Origin: UBA2991 sp965221735
GTDB taxonomy: Bacteria; Chloroflexota; Dehalococcoidia; Tepidiformales; Tepidiformaceae
Length of the DNA stretch: 64,000 nucleotides
Direction: 5' to 3'
NCBI GenBank assembly: GCA_965221735.1
Contig: OZ244910.1
Span: 744,001-808,000, forward strand
Shown: positions 1-8,269 of the stretch, one piece after another
How positions within the stretch are numbered: position 1 is the stretch's first letter
How the letters are laid out: each line of letters opens with the position of its first letter
The notes under the pieces: generated by a model
What the model was told of the DNA's origin: nothing
Seen by the model: the letters and a program-made list of their open reading frames with translations, nothing else
Databases searched by the model: none
Position numbers and translations under genes: made by a program

Positions 1-1
1 C

Positions 2-784
2 TTCCGGCTGGACGGACACGTTGGCGTGATCACCGGCGGCGGCCGCGGGATCGGCGAGGGCATCGCACTTGCCATGGCCGATGCCGGCGCCGATGTCGTC
101 GTAGCCGCTCGCCGTGAGAACGACCTCGCGCGCGTCGTCGAGGGCGTTGAGGCGCGTGGCGGCCGCGGCCTCGCTGTCCCCACGGATGTGCTCGACCGGG
201 CCGCAATCGAGCGGCTCGTCGCCGCCACCGTCGAGGCGTTCGGCAAGATCACCGTCTGGGTGAACAACGCCGGCGGCAGCCAGGACAGCGCCGTCCGCGA
301 CCTTGCCGAGACCCCCGACGAGTACTGGGACGAGATGATCGAGTTCAACCTCACCTCCGCATTCCTCGGCATCCGCGCCGCCCTCCCCCACATGCCCGAC
401 GGGTCGAGCATCGTCAACATCGTCTCGGGGGCCGCCCTCAACGCCGCTCCTCACACGGGCGTGTACGGCGCCGCCAAGGCCGGAGTCGTGAACATGACGA
501 TGACCCTCTCCCGCGAGCTGGCCGAGCGCCGCATCCGCGTCAACGGCATCGCCCCCGGGCCCATCTTCACCGAGCAGTTCGCCGCCATGTTCCCCATGAC
601 CGAGGAGGAGCAGGAGGCCTACGGCAACCGGCTCCCGACCGGCCGCATGGGCCGTCCCAGCGACATCGGCGCCGGGGTCGTCTACCTTGCCTCCGAAGCC
701 GGCTCCTGGATAACCGGCCAGACCATCGCCATCAACGGCGGGCACGTGCCCGGCTCCATCGCCGTCGTCCACCGGGGCGAATAG
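2..784 (+). CDS. SDR family NAD(P)-dependent oxidoreductase, 5'-truncated by window
   Basis: The reading frame is open from base 2, so the true start lies just before the window; the GTG at 26 falls inside the beta-1 strand and is not the start. The visible 260 residues form a classical short-chain dehydrogenase/reductase: TGGGRGIG cofactor loop (visible residues 11-18), NNAGG, catalytic Ser about 142, and the YxxxK pair Tyr155/Lys159. The C-terminal ITGQTIAINGG stretch is typical of FabG-like SDRs. It is a Rossmann-fold cytosolic alcohol/ketone oxidoreductase; the substrate cannot be told. Stop TAG. A DinB-like gene follows 28 bases downstream in the same direction, so they are probably co-transcribed. 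Confidence 0.93.
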   Translation, partial: FRLDGHVGVITGGGRGIGEGIALAMADAGADVVVAARRENDLARVVEGVEARGGRGLAVPTDVLDRAAIERLVAATVEAFGKITVWVNNAGGSQDSAVRDLAETPDEYWDEMIEFNLTSAFLGIRAALPHMPDGSSIVNIVSGAALNAAPHTGVYGAAKAGVVNMTMTLSRELAERRIRVNGIAPGPIFTEQFAAMFPMTEEEQEAYGNRLPTGRMGRPSDIGAGVVYLASEAGSWITGQTIAINGGHVPGSIAVVHRGE

Positions 785-812
785 CAGACCAGCACCACTC
801 AGGAGGATCACG

Positions 813-1274
813 ATGACCATCAGCAAGCAGGAACTCGTCGAGGGCATCCGCTTCGCCGGACGGCGCGCCGCTGCCGCCCTCGAGCACGTCCCCGACTTTG
901 ACCGGCAGCTCGCCCAGGAGTGGACGACCGCCGACGCCTTCCGGCACATCGCCGCCGGGGCGGGCGCTCTCGAAGGCTTCTACGGCGCCCTCGATACCGG
1001 CGCCTTCGAGTCCTTCAGCAACGACGACGCAGCGGCCGGTAATGCCCAGACGATCGAGCGCATGGCCGAGGTCTCCCGCGAGGAGCTGGGAACCATGATC
1101 CTTGAGGGCTCCGAGACCTCAGCCTCCTTTGCCGAGACCCTCGACGAGGACGACCTCGCGACCGTCGTCACCCTCGGCGACTACCGCATGCCCAAGGCCG
1201 AGCTCGTCGCCCAGATCTGGATCCACCACCCGATCCACCACGCCTACGAGGCGAGCCAGCGCTGGCCCCTGTAG
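813..1274 (+). CDS. DinB-like / maleylpyruvate-isomerase-N-like four-helix protein
   Basis: 153 residues, mostly helical, preceded by a good AGGAGG Shine-Dalgarno 7 bases before ATG. The N-terminal helix is followed by a conserved-looking His45 (FRHIAAG), and the C-terminal helix carries a His cluster (residues 138-143, HHPIHH). This spacing of histidines near both ends matches the metal-binding triad of the DinB/YfiT/MDMPI-N superfamily, whose members are often thiol-dependent (mycothiol or bacillithiol) metalloenzymes. The assignment is by fold pattern only and no reaction can be stated. The stop codon abuts the stop of the convergent phosphotransferase gene with no spacer. Confidence 0.7.
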   Translation: MTISKQELVEGIRFAGRRAAAALEHVPDFDRQLAQEWTTADAFRHIAAGAGALEGFYGALDTGAFESFSNDDAAAGNAQTIERMAEVSREELGTMILEGSETSASFAETLDEDDLATVVTLGDYRMPKAELVAQIWIHHPIHHAYEASQRWPL

Positions 1275-2465
1275 TCAGGGCTGGCCAGGGGCCAGCACGC
1301 GGTCGAAGTCGAACGTGGCCAGGCGCTCACCCAGGCGCTTGACCCACACGCCGGCCATCTCCGCCCCACGGGCCTCGCCCTCCCCCAGGTCGAGGATCCC
1401 GAGCAGGCCAAGCGTCTGCACGGTGGTGAGCAGCCCCATGCGGTAGTGGCGCTCGAATACCTCGAACGCGTAGCCGCTCACGCCGTTCTCCTCGAGCGCG
1501 GCGTGATAGGTCCTCAGCAGCTCCGTCTCGTCCTCGAGCGTCAGGGTGTCGCTCGCCCCCGAGAGGAACCAGGCGATGTCGAATGCCGCCGGCCCCCTGC
1601 GGATGGCTTGCCAGTCGAAGAACACCGGCTCGCCGTCGCGAAACGCGAGGTTGTCGAGGCGCAGGTCGCCGTGCACCAGCGTCTCCGGCGCCTCCCCCTG
1701 GATCCGCTCGATCGTCTCGACGCCGTGTTCGCTCACCCAGCCCACCACTCGCTCAAACTCATCGTCGAAGAGCTCCGGGTGTCGCTCCCGGAACACGGCG
1801 CGCATTTCCAGGAACATGCTGTGGCGCACGCGGGAGTCGCCTGCCAGCGGCACGAGCCAGTAGCGGTCTTCCAGCGCGGGGCTCTGCCAGTACGCGGCGT
1901 GCAACTTCGCGATCGACGTGAGGACGACCGCGCACGCCGCCGCATCCACGCCCGCGAGCTGGTCGCCCGGCACTGCGTCCCCCAGGTCCTCCATTAGCAG
2001 GAGGTAGCGCCGCTTCCTCCGCCCCGCCGACCAGAGCGCGACCCGTATCACGCGTGGCATCAGCCGCCCCGGGATGCGGTTGGCCAGCGACATCGTCCCC
2101 TTCTGGCGGTCGGACGCCGCCGTGCGGTCGAAGTCGCTGAAGTACAGGTGCGGGAGCGCGACCGGCACGCTTTTCCCGAACACCTCGTAGAAACAGCTCT
2201 CGCGCTCGTACACGCCCACCAGTTCCCCGAACGCGCGGTTCTCCAGCCGCGGCATCTTCGCCACGACGCTCGCCGGTCCCTCGCCGCCCGCGTATGACAG
2301 CCGCAGCCGGGCGATGGTCCCCATGAACCCCTCGCCCTCGCCCAGGATCTCGCGTTCCACCGCCACCACCTCGCCCCCCTCGGCCAGGTGGCCCTGCTCG
2401 CGAAGGACGCCGGTCAACCACTCGGGCGTCAGGTCTTCGAGCCGTTCGGGAATGAAGCCGTCCAC
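1275..2465 (-). CDS. Aminoglycoside/choline-kinase-like phosphotransferase (copy 1 of tandem pair A)
   Basis: 396 residues from a GTG at 2465 that sits just after the stop of the upstream paralogue; a much longer open frame continues upstream but is only the shadow of that paralogue. It has a protein-kinase-like fold: probable ATP-binding Lys70 (VVAKMP), Brenner motif HGDLRLDN (265-272), and DW at 284-285, the DFG equivalent. This is the APH/CHK (ecdysteroid-kinase-like, choline kinase) superfamily, small-molecule O-phosphotransferases. Substrate unknown. It is clearly a duplicate of the next gene, sharing length, motif spacing and the RKRRYLLL-type segment at about 150. The two probably form an operon, with only 8 bases between them. 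Confidence 0.88.
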   Translation of the reverse strand: MDGFIPERLEDLTPEWLTGVLREQGHLAEGGEVVAVEREILGEGEGFMGTIARLRLSYAGGEGPASVVAKMPRLENRAFGELVGVYERESCFYEVFGKSVPVALPHLYFSDFDRTAASDRQKGTMSLANRIPGRLMPRVIRVALWSAGRRKRRYLLLMEDLGDAVPGDQLAGVDAAACAVVLTSIAKLHAAYWQSPALEDRYWLVPLAGDSRVRHSMFLEMRAVFRERHPELFDDEFERVVGWVSEHGVETIERIQGEAPETLVHGDLRLDNLAFRDGEPVFFDWQAIRRGPAAFDIAWFLSGASDTLTLEDETELLRTYHAALEENGVSGYAFEVFERHYRMGLLTTVQTLGLLGILDLGEGEARGAEMAGVWVKRLGERLATFDFDRVLAPGQP

Positions 2466-2473
2466 AGAGCCCC

Positions 2474-3658
2474 CTATGCCACCAGCGTCGCGTTCAACCG
2501 GTCCAGGTCGATGCCCGACACGCGCGCGGCGAGCCGCTCGTACCAGGCGGCCATCAATTGCAGCCCCCGCCCTTCGCCCATGTCCATCATGTCCGTGGCC
2601 GTGAGGGTCTGCATGGCTGTCAGCAGCCCGAGGTGGTAGTCCCGCTCCAGCGCTTCGTACGAGTAACCCTCCACCCCCGACTCCGCCAGCGCCGCCGCGT
2701 AGCCCCGCAGCAGATCCACCTCGTCGTCGCGAGTCAGGTCCGCACACGCCCCCGAGAGGAAGTAGGCGACGTCGTAGGCCGCCGGCCCGCGCCGCACGAG
2801 CTGCCAGTCGAACACGATTGGTTCGCCGTCCCGGAAGGCCACGTTGTCCAGCCGCGGGTCGCAATGCACCAGCGTCGCCGGTGCTCCGCGATCGAGGCTC
2901 CGCGCTGCCGCCTCGCCGTGCTCGAGCGTCCACGCCATTGCCTGGTCGAACCGGTCGTCGATCAGGTGGGCGAACCGCTCCCGGAAGGTCTGCTGCGAGT
3001 CCTTGAACAGCCCGTTGCGGATGCGCGCGTCGATGCTCAGGGGGACCAGCCAGAAGCGGTTCTGGAGCGTCTCGCTCTCCCAGTAGGCGGCGTGCATCCG
3101 CGCGAGCGCCGCCAGCACCGTGGCGCAGCGCTGAGGCGAGACGCCCGTCAGCTGATCCCCGGGCTCTGCGTCCCCGATGTCTTCCAGAAGCAGGATGTAG
3201 CGCCGCTTCTTCCTTCCCGAGACCCACATCCCCAGCCGGGTCATGAGCCCCGTGAGCAGGCGAGGCGTCCGGTCGGCCAGCTTCAGCGCCGCCTCCTGTC
3301 GCTCGGAGGCGAGGTCCCGGTCGAAGTCGCCGTAGTACATCCGCGGCGTCGTCAGGGGGAGGTCGACCGCCATCTCGTCGTAGAAGCAGCTCTCCCGCTC
3401 GTACGCGCCCAGCAGCTCGCCCATCGCGCGATTGGCCAGCTTCGGCATCTTTGCGATGACCGTCGCCGGCCCTTCCCCGCCCTCGTACGAGAGCGTCAGC
3501 CGCGCGATGTCCCCGAGAAACCCCTCGCCCTCGCCGAGGATGTGCTGCTCGGCCGAGATCACCACTGCGGTGGGCGCCAGCTCCCCGGACTCGCGTAGCG
3601 CGGCCGTCAGCCACTCGGGCGTCAGGTCGTCCAGGCGTTCGGGAATCGTGAGGGACAC
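2474..3658 (-). CDS. Aminoglycoside/choline-kinase-like phosphotransferase (copy 2 of tandem pair A)
   Basis: 394 residues from GTG at 3658. It is co-linear with the downstream copy over its whole length: opening TIPERLDDLTPEWL, Lys70 in VIAKMPK, and DW at 284-285. The catalytic loop reads HCDPRLDN (265-272) instead of the usual HGDxRxxN; His, Asp and Asn are kept but the Gly is Cys. It is first in transcription order of the pair. Function is inferred only at superfamily level (ATP-dependent phosphorylation of a small hydroxylated or amino compound). The 141-bp space to the divergent MBL gene must hold its promoter. Confidence 0.88.
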   Translation of the reverse strand: MSLTIPERLDDLTPEWLTAALRESGELAPTAVVISAEQHILGEGEGFLGDIARLTLSYEGGEGPATVIAKMPKLANRAMGELLGAYERESCFYDEMAVDLPLTTPRMYYGDFDRDLASERQEAALKLADRTPRLLTGLMTRLGMWVSGRKKRRYILLLEDIGDAEPGDQLTGVSPQRCATVLAALARMHAAYWESETLQNRFWLVPLSIDARIRNGLFKDSQQTFRERFAHLIDDRFDQAMAWTLEHGEAAARSLDRGAPATLVHCDPRLDNVAFRDGEPIVFDWQLVRRGPAAYDVAYFLSGACADLTRDDEVDLLRGYAAALAESGVEGYSYEALERDYHLGLLTAMQTLTATDMMDMGEGRGLQLMAAWYERLAARVSGIDLDRLNATLVA

Positions 3659-3799
3659 TGCGGGCGCTCCCGGGATTGCTGGCCGCTCAGCTTACCCGCC
3701 GGAGTCGTCCGGCGTGGCGTGTGGGCGAACGGCCCCGTACGATCCTGACTCCCGCGAACGCGTAACACCCCGCTTGTCCCAGCGTTGCCAGGAGCCCCC

Positions 3800-4837
3800 A
3801 TGAAGATTCTCGATGGCGTCTACCAGCTTCTTACGCCCTTCCCCCAGTACAAGTACGAGGAGGCGAAGAAGCTCCGCGTCGAGCTGGAGAAGGCCCCCCG
3901 CGTGACCAAGGGGCTGCCCTACGTCATGCCCTACCTGATCAAGCACGGTGGCGACACCATGCTCGTCGACTGCGGCTGGAACACCGACGTCGCCTACGCC
4001 GCCCTCGAGGAGGGCATGGGCGAGTTCGGCAGCCACCCCTCCGAGATCACGCAGCTGGTCATCACGCACGTCCATCCCGACCACTACGGCATGTCCGGGC
4101 GCCTCAAGCAGGTCTCCGACTGCGAGGTCATCATGCACGAGCGCGAGGCCGACTTCATCGCCTCCCGCTACTACGCGCCCCGTGGCCTCACCGACGAGAT
4201 GCAGAAGTACATGGGCCAGCACGGCGTGCCCGAGATGAAGGCGCCCGAGATGTCCCGCGGCTCCATGGACATGCTCGACAAGGTCCAGCCCGCCGCCCCC
4301 GACTACAAGGTCCACGGCGGCGAGACCCTGAGCGCCGGGGACTTCCACTTCGAAGTCATCTGGACGCCCGGCCACGCTCCCGGCCACATCTGCCTCTACG
4401 AGCCGAACCGCAAGCTCCTGTTCAGCGGCGACCACATCCTCCCCACCATCACCCCCAACGTCTCGATGCACTCCCAGAGCGCCGGCGACCCCCTTGGCGA
4501 TTACATCCGCTCCCTCGACATCGTCGCCAGGCTCGACGTCGACCACGTCCTCCCCGCGCACGAGTTCGACATCAAGGAGCTGAAGCGCCGCGTGAACGAG
4601 ATCCACGACCACCACCGCGAGCGCCTCGACGAGATGATGCGGTGCGTCGATGCCGGCGCCACCGCCTGGGACGTGGCCGGCCGCGTCAAGTGGGCGACCG
4701 GCACGCTCGACGACTTCGAGCCGTTCATGCAGCGCGCCGCCGTCGGCGAGACGCTCTCGCACCTGGAGCACCTCTTCGAGGAGGGCCGCCTCTCCAAGGT
4801 GAAGCGCGACGGCAAGCTCCACTGGATTCCCGTCTAG
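3800..4837 (+). CDS. MBL-fold metallo-hydrolase
   Basis: 345 residues; ATG at 3800 chosen over an in-frame upstream start because GGAG lies 6 bases before it. The metallo-beta-lactamase signature HVHPDH is at residues 90-95, preceded by LVDCG (56-59), the usual strand-turn Asp. Later come GH in TPGHAPGH, SGDH (metal-bridging Asp) and a C-terminal PAHE histidine, so the full dinuclear zinc site is present. The family includes glyoxalase II, lactonases and sulfatase-like hydrolases; substrate not determinable. A TACGAT box lies at 3738-3743, about 57 bases upstream, as a candidate -10 element. Confidence 0.9.
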   Translation: MKILDGVYQLLTPFPQYKYEEAKKLRVELEKAPRVTKGLPYVMPYLIKHGGDTMLVDCGWNTDVAYAALEEGMGEFGSHPSEITQLVITHVHPDHYGMSGRLKQVSDCEVIMHEREADFIASRYYAPRGLTDEMQKYMGQHGVPEMKAPEMSRGSMDMLDKVQPAAPDYKVHGGETLSAGDFHFEVIWTPGHAPGHICLYEPNRKLLFSGDHILPTITPNVSMHSQSAGDPLGDYIRSLDIVARLDVDHVLPAHEFDIKELKRRVNEIHDHHRERLDEMMRCVDAGATAWDVAGRVKWATGTLDDFEPFMQRAAVGETLSHLEHLFEEGRLSKVKRDGKLHWIPV

Positions 4838-4874
4838 GAATCGCGTCCGCCGAGCGCCAGCGCCCGCCGTCTGG

Positions 4875-4880
4875 TACGGT
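4875..4880 (+). promoter_or_regulatory. -10-like box for leaderless infA
   Basis: TACGGT ends 6 bases before the GTG of infA, and there is no Shine-Dalgarno between them. Transcription starting about 7 bases after the hexamer would begin at the start codon. No clear -35 is seen. Confidence 0.4.
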
Positions 4881-4886
4881 TGCCTC

Positions 4887-5105
4887 GTGGCAAAACAGGA
4901 ATCCATCGAAGTCGAAGGGCTCGTTACGCAGGCGCTTCCGAACGCCGTCTTCCGCGTCGAGCTGGCCAACGGGCACGAAGTGCTCGCCCACGTGAGCGGT
5001 CGCGTTCGCCGCTACCGCATCAAGGTGCTCCTCGGCGACCGCGTGCTCGTCGAGCTCTCGCCCTACGACCTCTCCAAGGGCCGCATCACCTACCGCTTCA
5101 AGTAG
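4887..5105 (+). CDS. infA: Translation initiation factor IF-1
   Basis: 72 residues, the normal IF-1 length, and an OB-fold throughout: MAKQESIEVEG at the N-terminus, GHEVLAHVSG..RRYRIKVLLGD..VLVELSPYDL..GRITYRFK. IF-1 binds the 30S A site with IF-2 and IF-3 during initiation. The gene stands alone, not in a ribosomal-protein operon next to secY/rpmJ where infA usually lies, so this could be a relocated or second copy. GTG start without Shine-Dalgarno, behind a -10-like box. Confidence 0.95.
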   Translation: MAKQESIEVEGLVTQALPNAVFRVELANGHEVLAHVSGRVRRYRIKVLLGDRVLVELSPYDLSKGRITYRFK

Positions 5106-5127
5106 GCGCCCGCCCCGACGAGTCTCC

Positions 5128-6240
5128 CTACGCCGGTGGGATGGCGCCCGTCTCCTGCAGGCGTGAGAACCACTTGCGGAACATGTCCTCCGTGTCCATG
5201 CACTCCGTGAACCCCGCCTGCCGTACCGCGATCGTGCTGTTCAGGATCGGAAGCGGCGGCCGGTTGGGCGCTCCCAGCACCGTATCGGCGTAAATGAGCG
5301 AGTTGTAACCGCAGTACTCCACGAGGTCGGCAGGCGAGGTCAGCCCGTACCGCTCGACGAGGGCGGCCCACTCGTCCTGCTGCTTCGGCATCTCCTCCAC
5401 CAGCGAGCGCTCGCGCGGCTCCCCCGCCTCCATTCCCAGTGTCTCCGCGATCGCCGGCCACACGTTCTCCCACATGAACACGTCGCCGTTCGTCAGGTTG
5501 AACGTCCCGCCCCACGCCGCCGGCGTCTCCGTCGCCCACGAGAGCGCGTGCGCCACGAGGTCCGCGTCGACCGCCTCCCGCAGCGTCGGCGCGCCGGGCC
5601 TGCCCGGAAAGGCGAGCGGCTTCCCTTCCTCCCGCAGCAGCGCGGCGTAAGCCCCGATCACCGGTATCGGGTTCATGTTGTTCCCCGGCGCGTCCCCGTA
5701 GATCACCGTCGGCCGCCACGTCGTCAGCTCCCAGCCGCCCTCCGCCTGCCGCGCTCGCAGGTAGTCCTCCTGCTCGAAGTAGAAGTTCGGGTGCTCCTTG
5801 CGCGGCTCCCGCTCCCGCAGCGGCACCTTCACGCCCTTCGCCCCGACGCTCGGGTGGTGCAGCCCGTAGGCCTTCGTGCCGTGCAGCAGCGACACATGCT
5901 CAAGCCCGGAGGCCGCCCGCGAGAGCGGCTCGAACAGGTTGCGCAACATGCTGGCGTTCCGCTCGATCACCTCCGGGTCGACCCAGCCCGGCATCAGCCC
6001 CGGCACCTCCTGCAGCGCCGCGTAGACCAGGTGCGTGACCCCCGTCATCGTCCCGAAGACGCGCTCGCACGCCTCCGCGTCCAGCAGGTCGACCGAGAGC
6101 AACTCCGCCTCCGCCGGGATCCCCGCCGGCACCCGTCGCGAGACGCCGACCGCCTCCCATCCCGGCAGCGTCGCGAAGTGCCGCACCGCCGCATACCCCA
6201 CCAGCCCCGACGCTCCCGCGATTAGCACCCGCTTCTCCAT
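5128..6240 (-). CDS. PRISE-type SDR (progesterone 5-beta-reductase/iridoid-synthase-like enone reductase)
   Basis: 370 residues, ATG at 6240 with GGAGG 8 bases upstream. Extended SDR with NAD(P)-binding GASGLVG (9-15). Instead of the classical YxxxK it has the PRISE pair: Lys123 in LLHGTKAYG and Tyr154 in NFYFEQEDYL. That lysine and FYY/FYF..ED motif are the hallmark of progesterone 5-beta-reductase and iridoid synthase, which reduce activated C=C bonds of enones with NADPH. Bacterial relatives are known but their natural substrates mostly are not. Divergent from the ThuA-like gene. Confidence 0.85.
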   Translation of the reverse strand: MEKRVLIAGASGLVGYAAVRHFATLPGWEAVGVSRRVPAGIPAEAELLSVDLLDAEACERVFGTMTGVTHLVYAALQEVPGLMPGWVDPEVIERNASMLRNLFEPLSRAASGLEHVSLLHGTKAYGLHHPSVGAKGVKVPLREREPRKEHPNFYFEQEDYLRARQAEGGWELTTWRPTVIYGDAPGNNMNPIPVIGAYAALLREEGKPLAFPGRPGAPTLREAVDADLVAHALSWATETPAAWGGTFNLTNGDVFMWENVWPAIAETLGMEAGEPRERSLVEEMPKQQDEWAALVERYGLTSPADLVEYCGYNSLIYADTVLGAPNRPPLPILNSTIAVRQAGFTECMDTEDMFRKWFSRLQETGAIPPA

Positions 6241-6363
6241 GCCGCTACCTCCGCCGGCGCTTGCAGGGCGCCGCGGCGCACAGGATACCGAGCCCCCGCG
6301 CCCCCGTTGCGAGGCCCTTCCCGTGAGCGCACACTGACCCCGCTACCAGTCGGAGGCTCCCCC

Positions 6364-7191
6364 ATGACTTCCCCCAACGTCCTCCTCGCCACCAAGGGCC
6401 ACCCGTTCCAGCGCGAACCCTTCTTCTCGATGTTCGACTCGTTCCAGGCGGACGGCGCCATCTCCGCCTGGACGCACGTCGAGCAGCCCGCCGCCCAGGC
6501 GTTCTTCAACGCCGATGCGGCCGCGCCCTACGACGTCATCGTCGACTACTCGATGCCCGGGCGCGGGATCGGCGACGCCGACCCGCCGCAGTCCCTCAAG
6601 GACGGCTACCGCTCCCTCCTCACCGAGGGCAAGGGCATGGTCATGATCCACCACAACATCTGCTCCTGGCCCGCCTGGGAGGAGTACGCCGAGATGGTGG
6701 GCGGCCGCTTCTTCTACGACCCCGGCGAGCTCCGCGGCCAGCAGTGGCCCGACTCCGGTTACCTGCTCGCGGTGAACCACAACGTCACCGTCGTCGAGCC
6801 GGAGCATCCGGTCGTCGAGGGCCTCGACCCGTCTTTCGAGCTCCAGGACGAGCTCTACCTCGCCCCTTACTTCGAGGACAACGTCGTCCCGCTCCTGCGC
6901 AGTGACTTCGAGTTCACCTACAAGAACTTCTTCTCGCCGGCCCTCGTCGTCCACGAGCGGCGTATGTACGAGCGTGGCGACTGGAGCCACCCGCCGACCA
7001 GCAACATGGTCTCGTGGGCCAAGAACCACTACAACAGCCCGATCGTCTACATCCAGCCGGGCGACGTGCCCACGTCCTACAACAACCCGAACTACCGCAA
7101 GCTGCTCTCGAACGCGATCCAGTGGGTCGCCTCTGAGGAGGCGCACGCCTGGGCGCGGGAGCGGAACGCCGCCGCCGTGCCCGGGAGCTAG
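6364..7191 (+). CDS. ThuA-like domain protein
   Basis: 275 residues from ATG 6364, with GGAGGC 6 bases upstream; the longer frame from 6307 has no such site. The chain has the class-I-glutamine-amidotransferase-like fold of ThuA proteins: KGHPFQREPFFSMFD at the start, YDVIVDY, a GKGMVMIHHNI segment near residue 100 and GGRFFYDPGE. ThuA-like proteins are linked to trehalose and other sugar utilisation, but their chemistry is poorly defined and no nucleophilic Cys elbow is evident. It converges on the hydroxyacid dehydrogenase gene and the two stop codons share the palindrome CTAG. Confidence 0.8.
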   Translation: MTSPNVLLATKGHPFQREPFFSMFDSFQADGAISAWTHVEQPAAQAFFNADAAAPYDVIVDYSMPGRGIGDADPPQSLKDGYRSLLTEGKGMVMIHHNICSWPAWEEYAEMVGGRFFYDPGELRGQQWPDSGYLLAVNHNVTVVEPEHPVVEGLDPSFELQDELYLAPYFEDNVVPLLRSDFEFTYKNFFSPALVVHERRMYERGDWSHPPTSNMVSWAKNHYNSPIVYIQPGDVPTSYNNPNYRKLLSNAIQWVASEEAHAWARERNAAAVPGS

Positions 7192-8189
7192 TAGCCCCGC
7201 TCCCGCCCGACCACGTTCGCGAGCGGTTCGCCGCGCACATACCGCTGCAGGTTCTCCGCGAAGAACTCCGCCGCGCGCTCGAAGTAGCCGTGGATCGAAC
7301 CCGAGCGGTGCGGTGTCACGATCACGTTCGGCATGTCCCAGAAGGGGCTGTCCTCGGGTAGCGGCTCGGGGTCGTGCACGTCGAGCGCCGCTCCCGCGAT
7401 CCGTCCCGCCCGCAGCGCATCGAGCAGTGCGTCGGGGTCGACCACCGTCGCCCGCGCGATATTCACGATCGACGCGTCGGGCTTCATCAGCGCCAGCTCA
7501 CTCGCCCCGATCATCCCGTCCGTGTCCGGCGTCAGGGGAACGCACAGATTGACGTAATCCGACTCCGCCAGGACACGCGGCAGCTCGCTCGACGGCAGCA
7601 GCACATCCACGTCCGGGTCGGAGTCGCCCGGCTGCGCGCTGCGACGCGTCGCCACGACGCGCATCCCGAACGCGCGCGCCCGCCGCGCCAGCTCCCGCCC
7701 TATCGCCCCCAGCCCCACGACCCCGCAGGTCTTCCCCTTCAGCTGGCCGGCGAAGTGGAAGTTCCAGCGATGCTCCACCTGGTCCCGCATCGTTTCGTGC
7801 AGGTCCTTCTCCAGCATCACCATCACGCCCATGCAGTATTCGGCGATCGGCACCGCCCCGACGCCGCTCATCGTCGTGATGACGAAGTCCTTTTCGAGGA
7901 TGCCCTGCGCGATTAGCTCATCAAGGCCCGCCGTCAGCACCTGGAACCACTTCAGGTTCGGGGCCGCGTCATGCACGGCGATCGGGTCCAGGTGCGAGCC
8001 GAACAGCACTTCCGCCTGCGCCAGGATGCCAGCCTGCTCATCCGTCGGCGGCGGGCGGAACGCGCCCGGCGCGATGCGCTCCGCGGGGTAGTCGAGGATG
8101 CGCACGAGCGGCGAAGCGCCCTCGATCGTCGCCCGCGTCCCCTCGGTCAGCGGGAAGGACACGACTACCGGGATCGGCTCCTGCCTCAT
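7188..8189 (-). CDS. D-isomer-specific 2-hydroxyacid dehydrogenase (NAD-binding)
   Basis: 333 residues from ATG 8189, which has AGGAGGG upstream; a longer frame to 8261 is not supported. Two Rossmann-like domains: NAD-binding GLGAIG at 159-164, and the catalytic triad of the family, Arg246 (NIARATVV), Glu275 (DPEPLP) and His294 (TPHRSG). It oxidises or reduces D-2-hydroxy acids such as glyoxylate/hydroxypyruvate-type substrates. It is divergent from an Ldh-family dehydrogenase that also handles 2-hydroxyacids, so the pair may act on related substrates. Its 3' end overlaps the convergent ThuA-like gene by 4 bases. Confidence 0.93.
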   Translation of the reverse strand: MRQEPIPVVVSFPLTEGTRATIEGASPLVRILDYPAERIAPGAFRPPPTDEQAGILAQAEVLFGSHLDPIAVHDAAPNLKWFQVLTAGLDELIAQGILEKDFVITTMSGVGAVPIAEYCMGVMVMLEKDLHETMRDQVEHRWNFHFAGQLKGKTCGVVGLGAIGRELARRARAFGMRVVATRRSAQPGDSDPDVDVLLPSSELPRVLAESDYVNLCVPLTPDTDGMIGASELALMKPDASIVNIARATVVDPDALLDALRAGRIAGAALDVHDPEPLPEDSPFWDMPNVIVTPHRSGSIHGYFERAAEFFAENLQRYVRGEPLANVVGRERGY

Positions 8190-8269
8190 GCGGCCCTCCT
8201 GGCTCGGCGGCAAGTCTACCCAGACGTTCCCGCTCGCGTTCCAGCCCCCCGTCCCCGACAATCACGCGG

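Noticed and set aside
1275..3614. One 779-aa minus-strand protein
   Set aside because: Only the C-terminal 396 residues have kinase-fold motifs; the rest is an out-of-frame shadow of the upstream paralogue.
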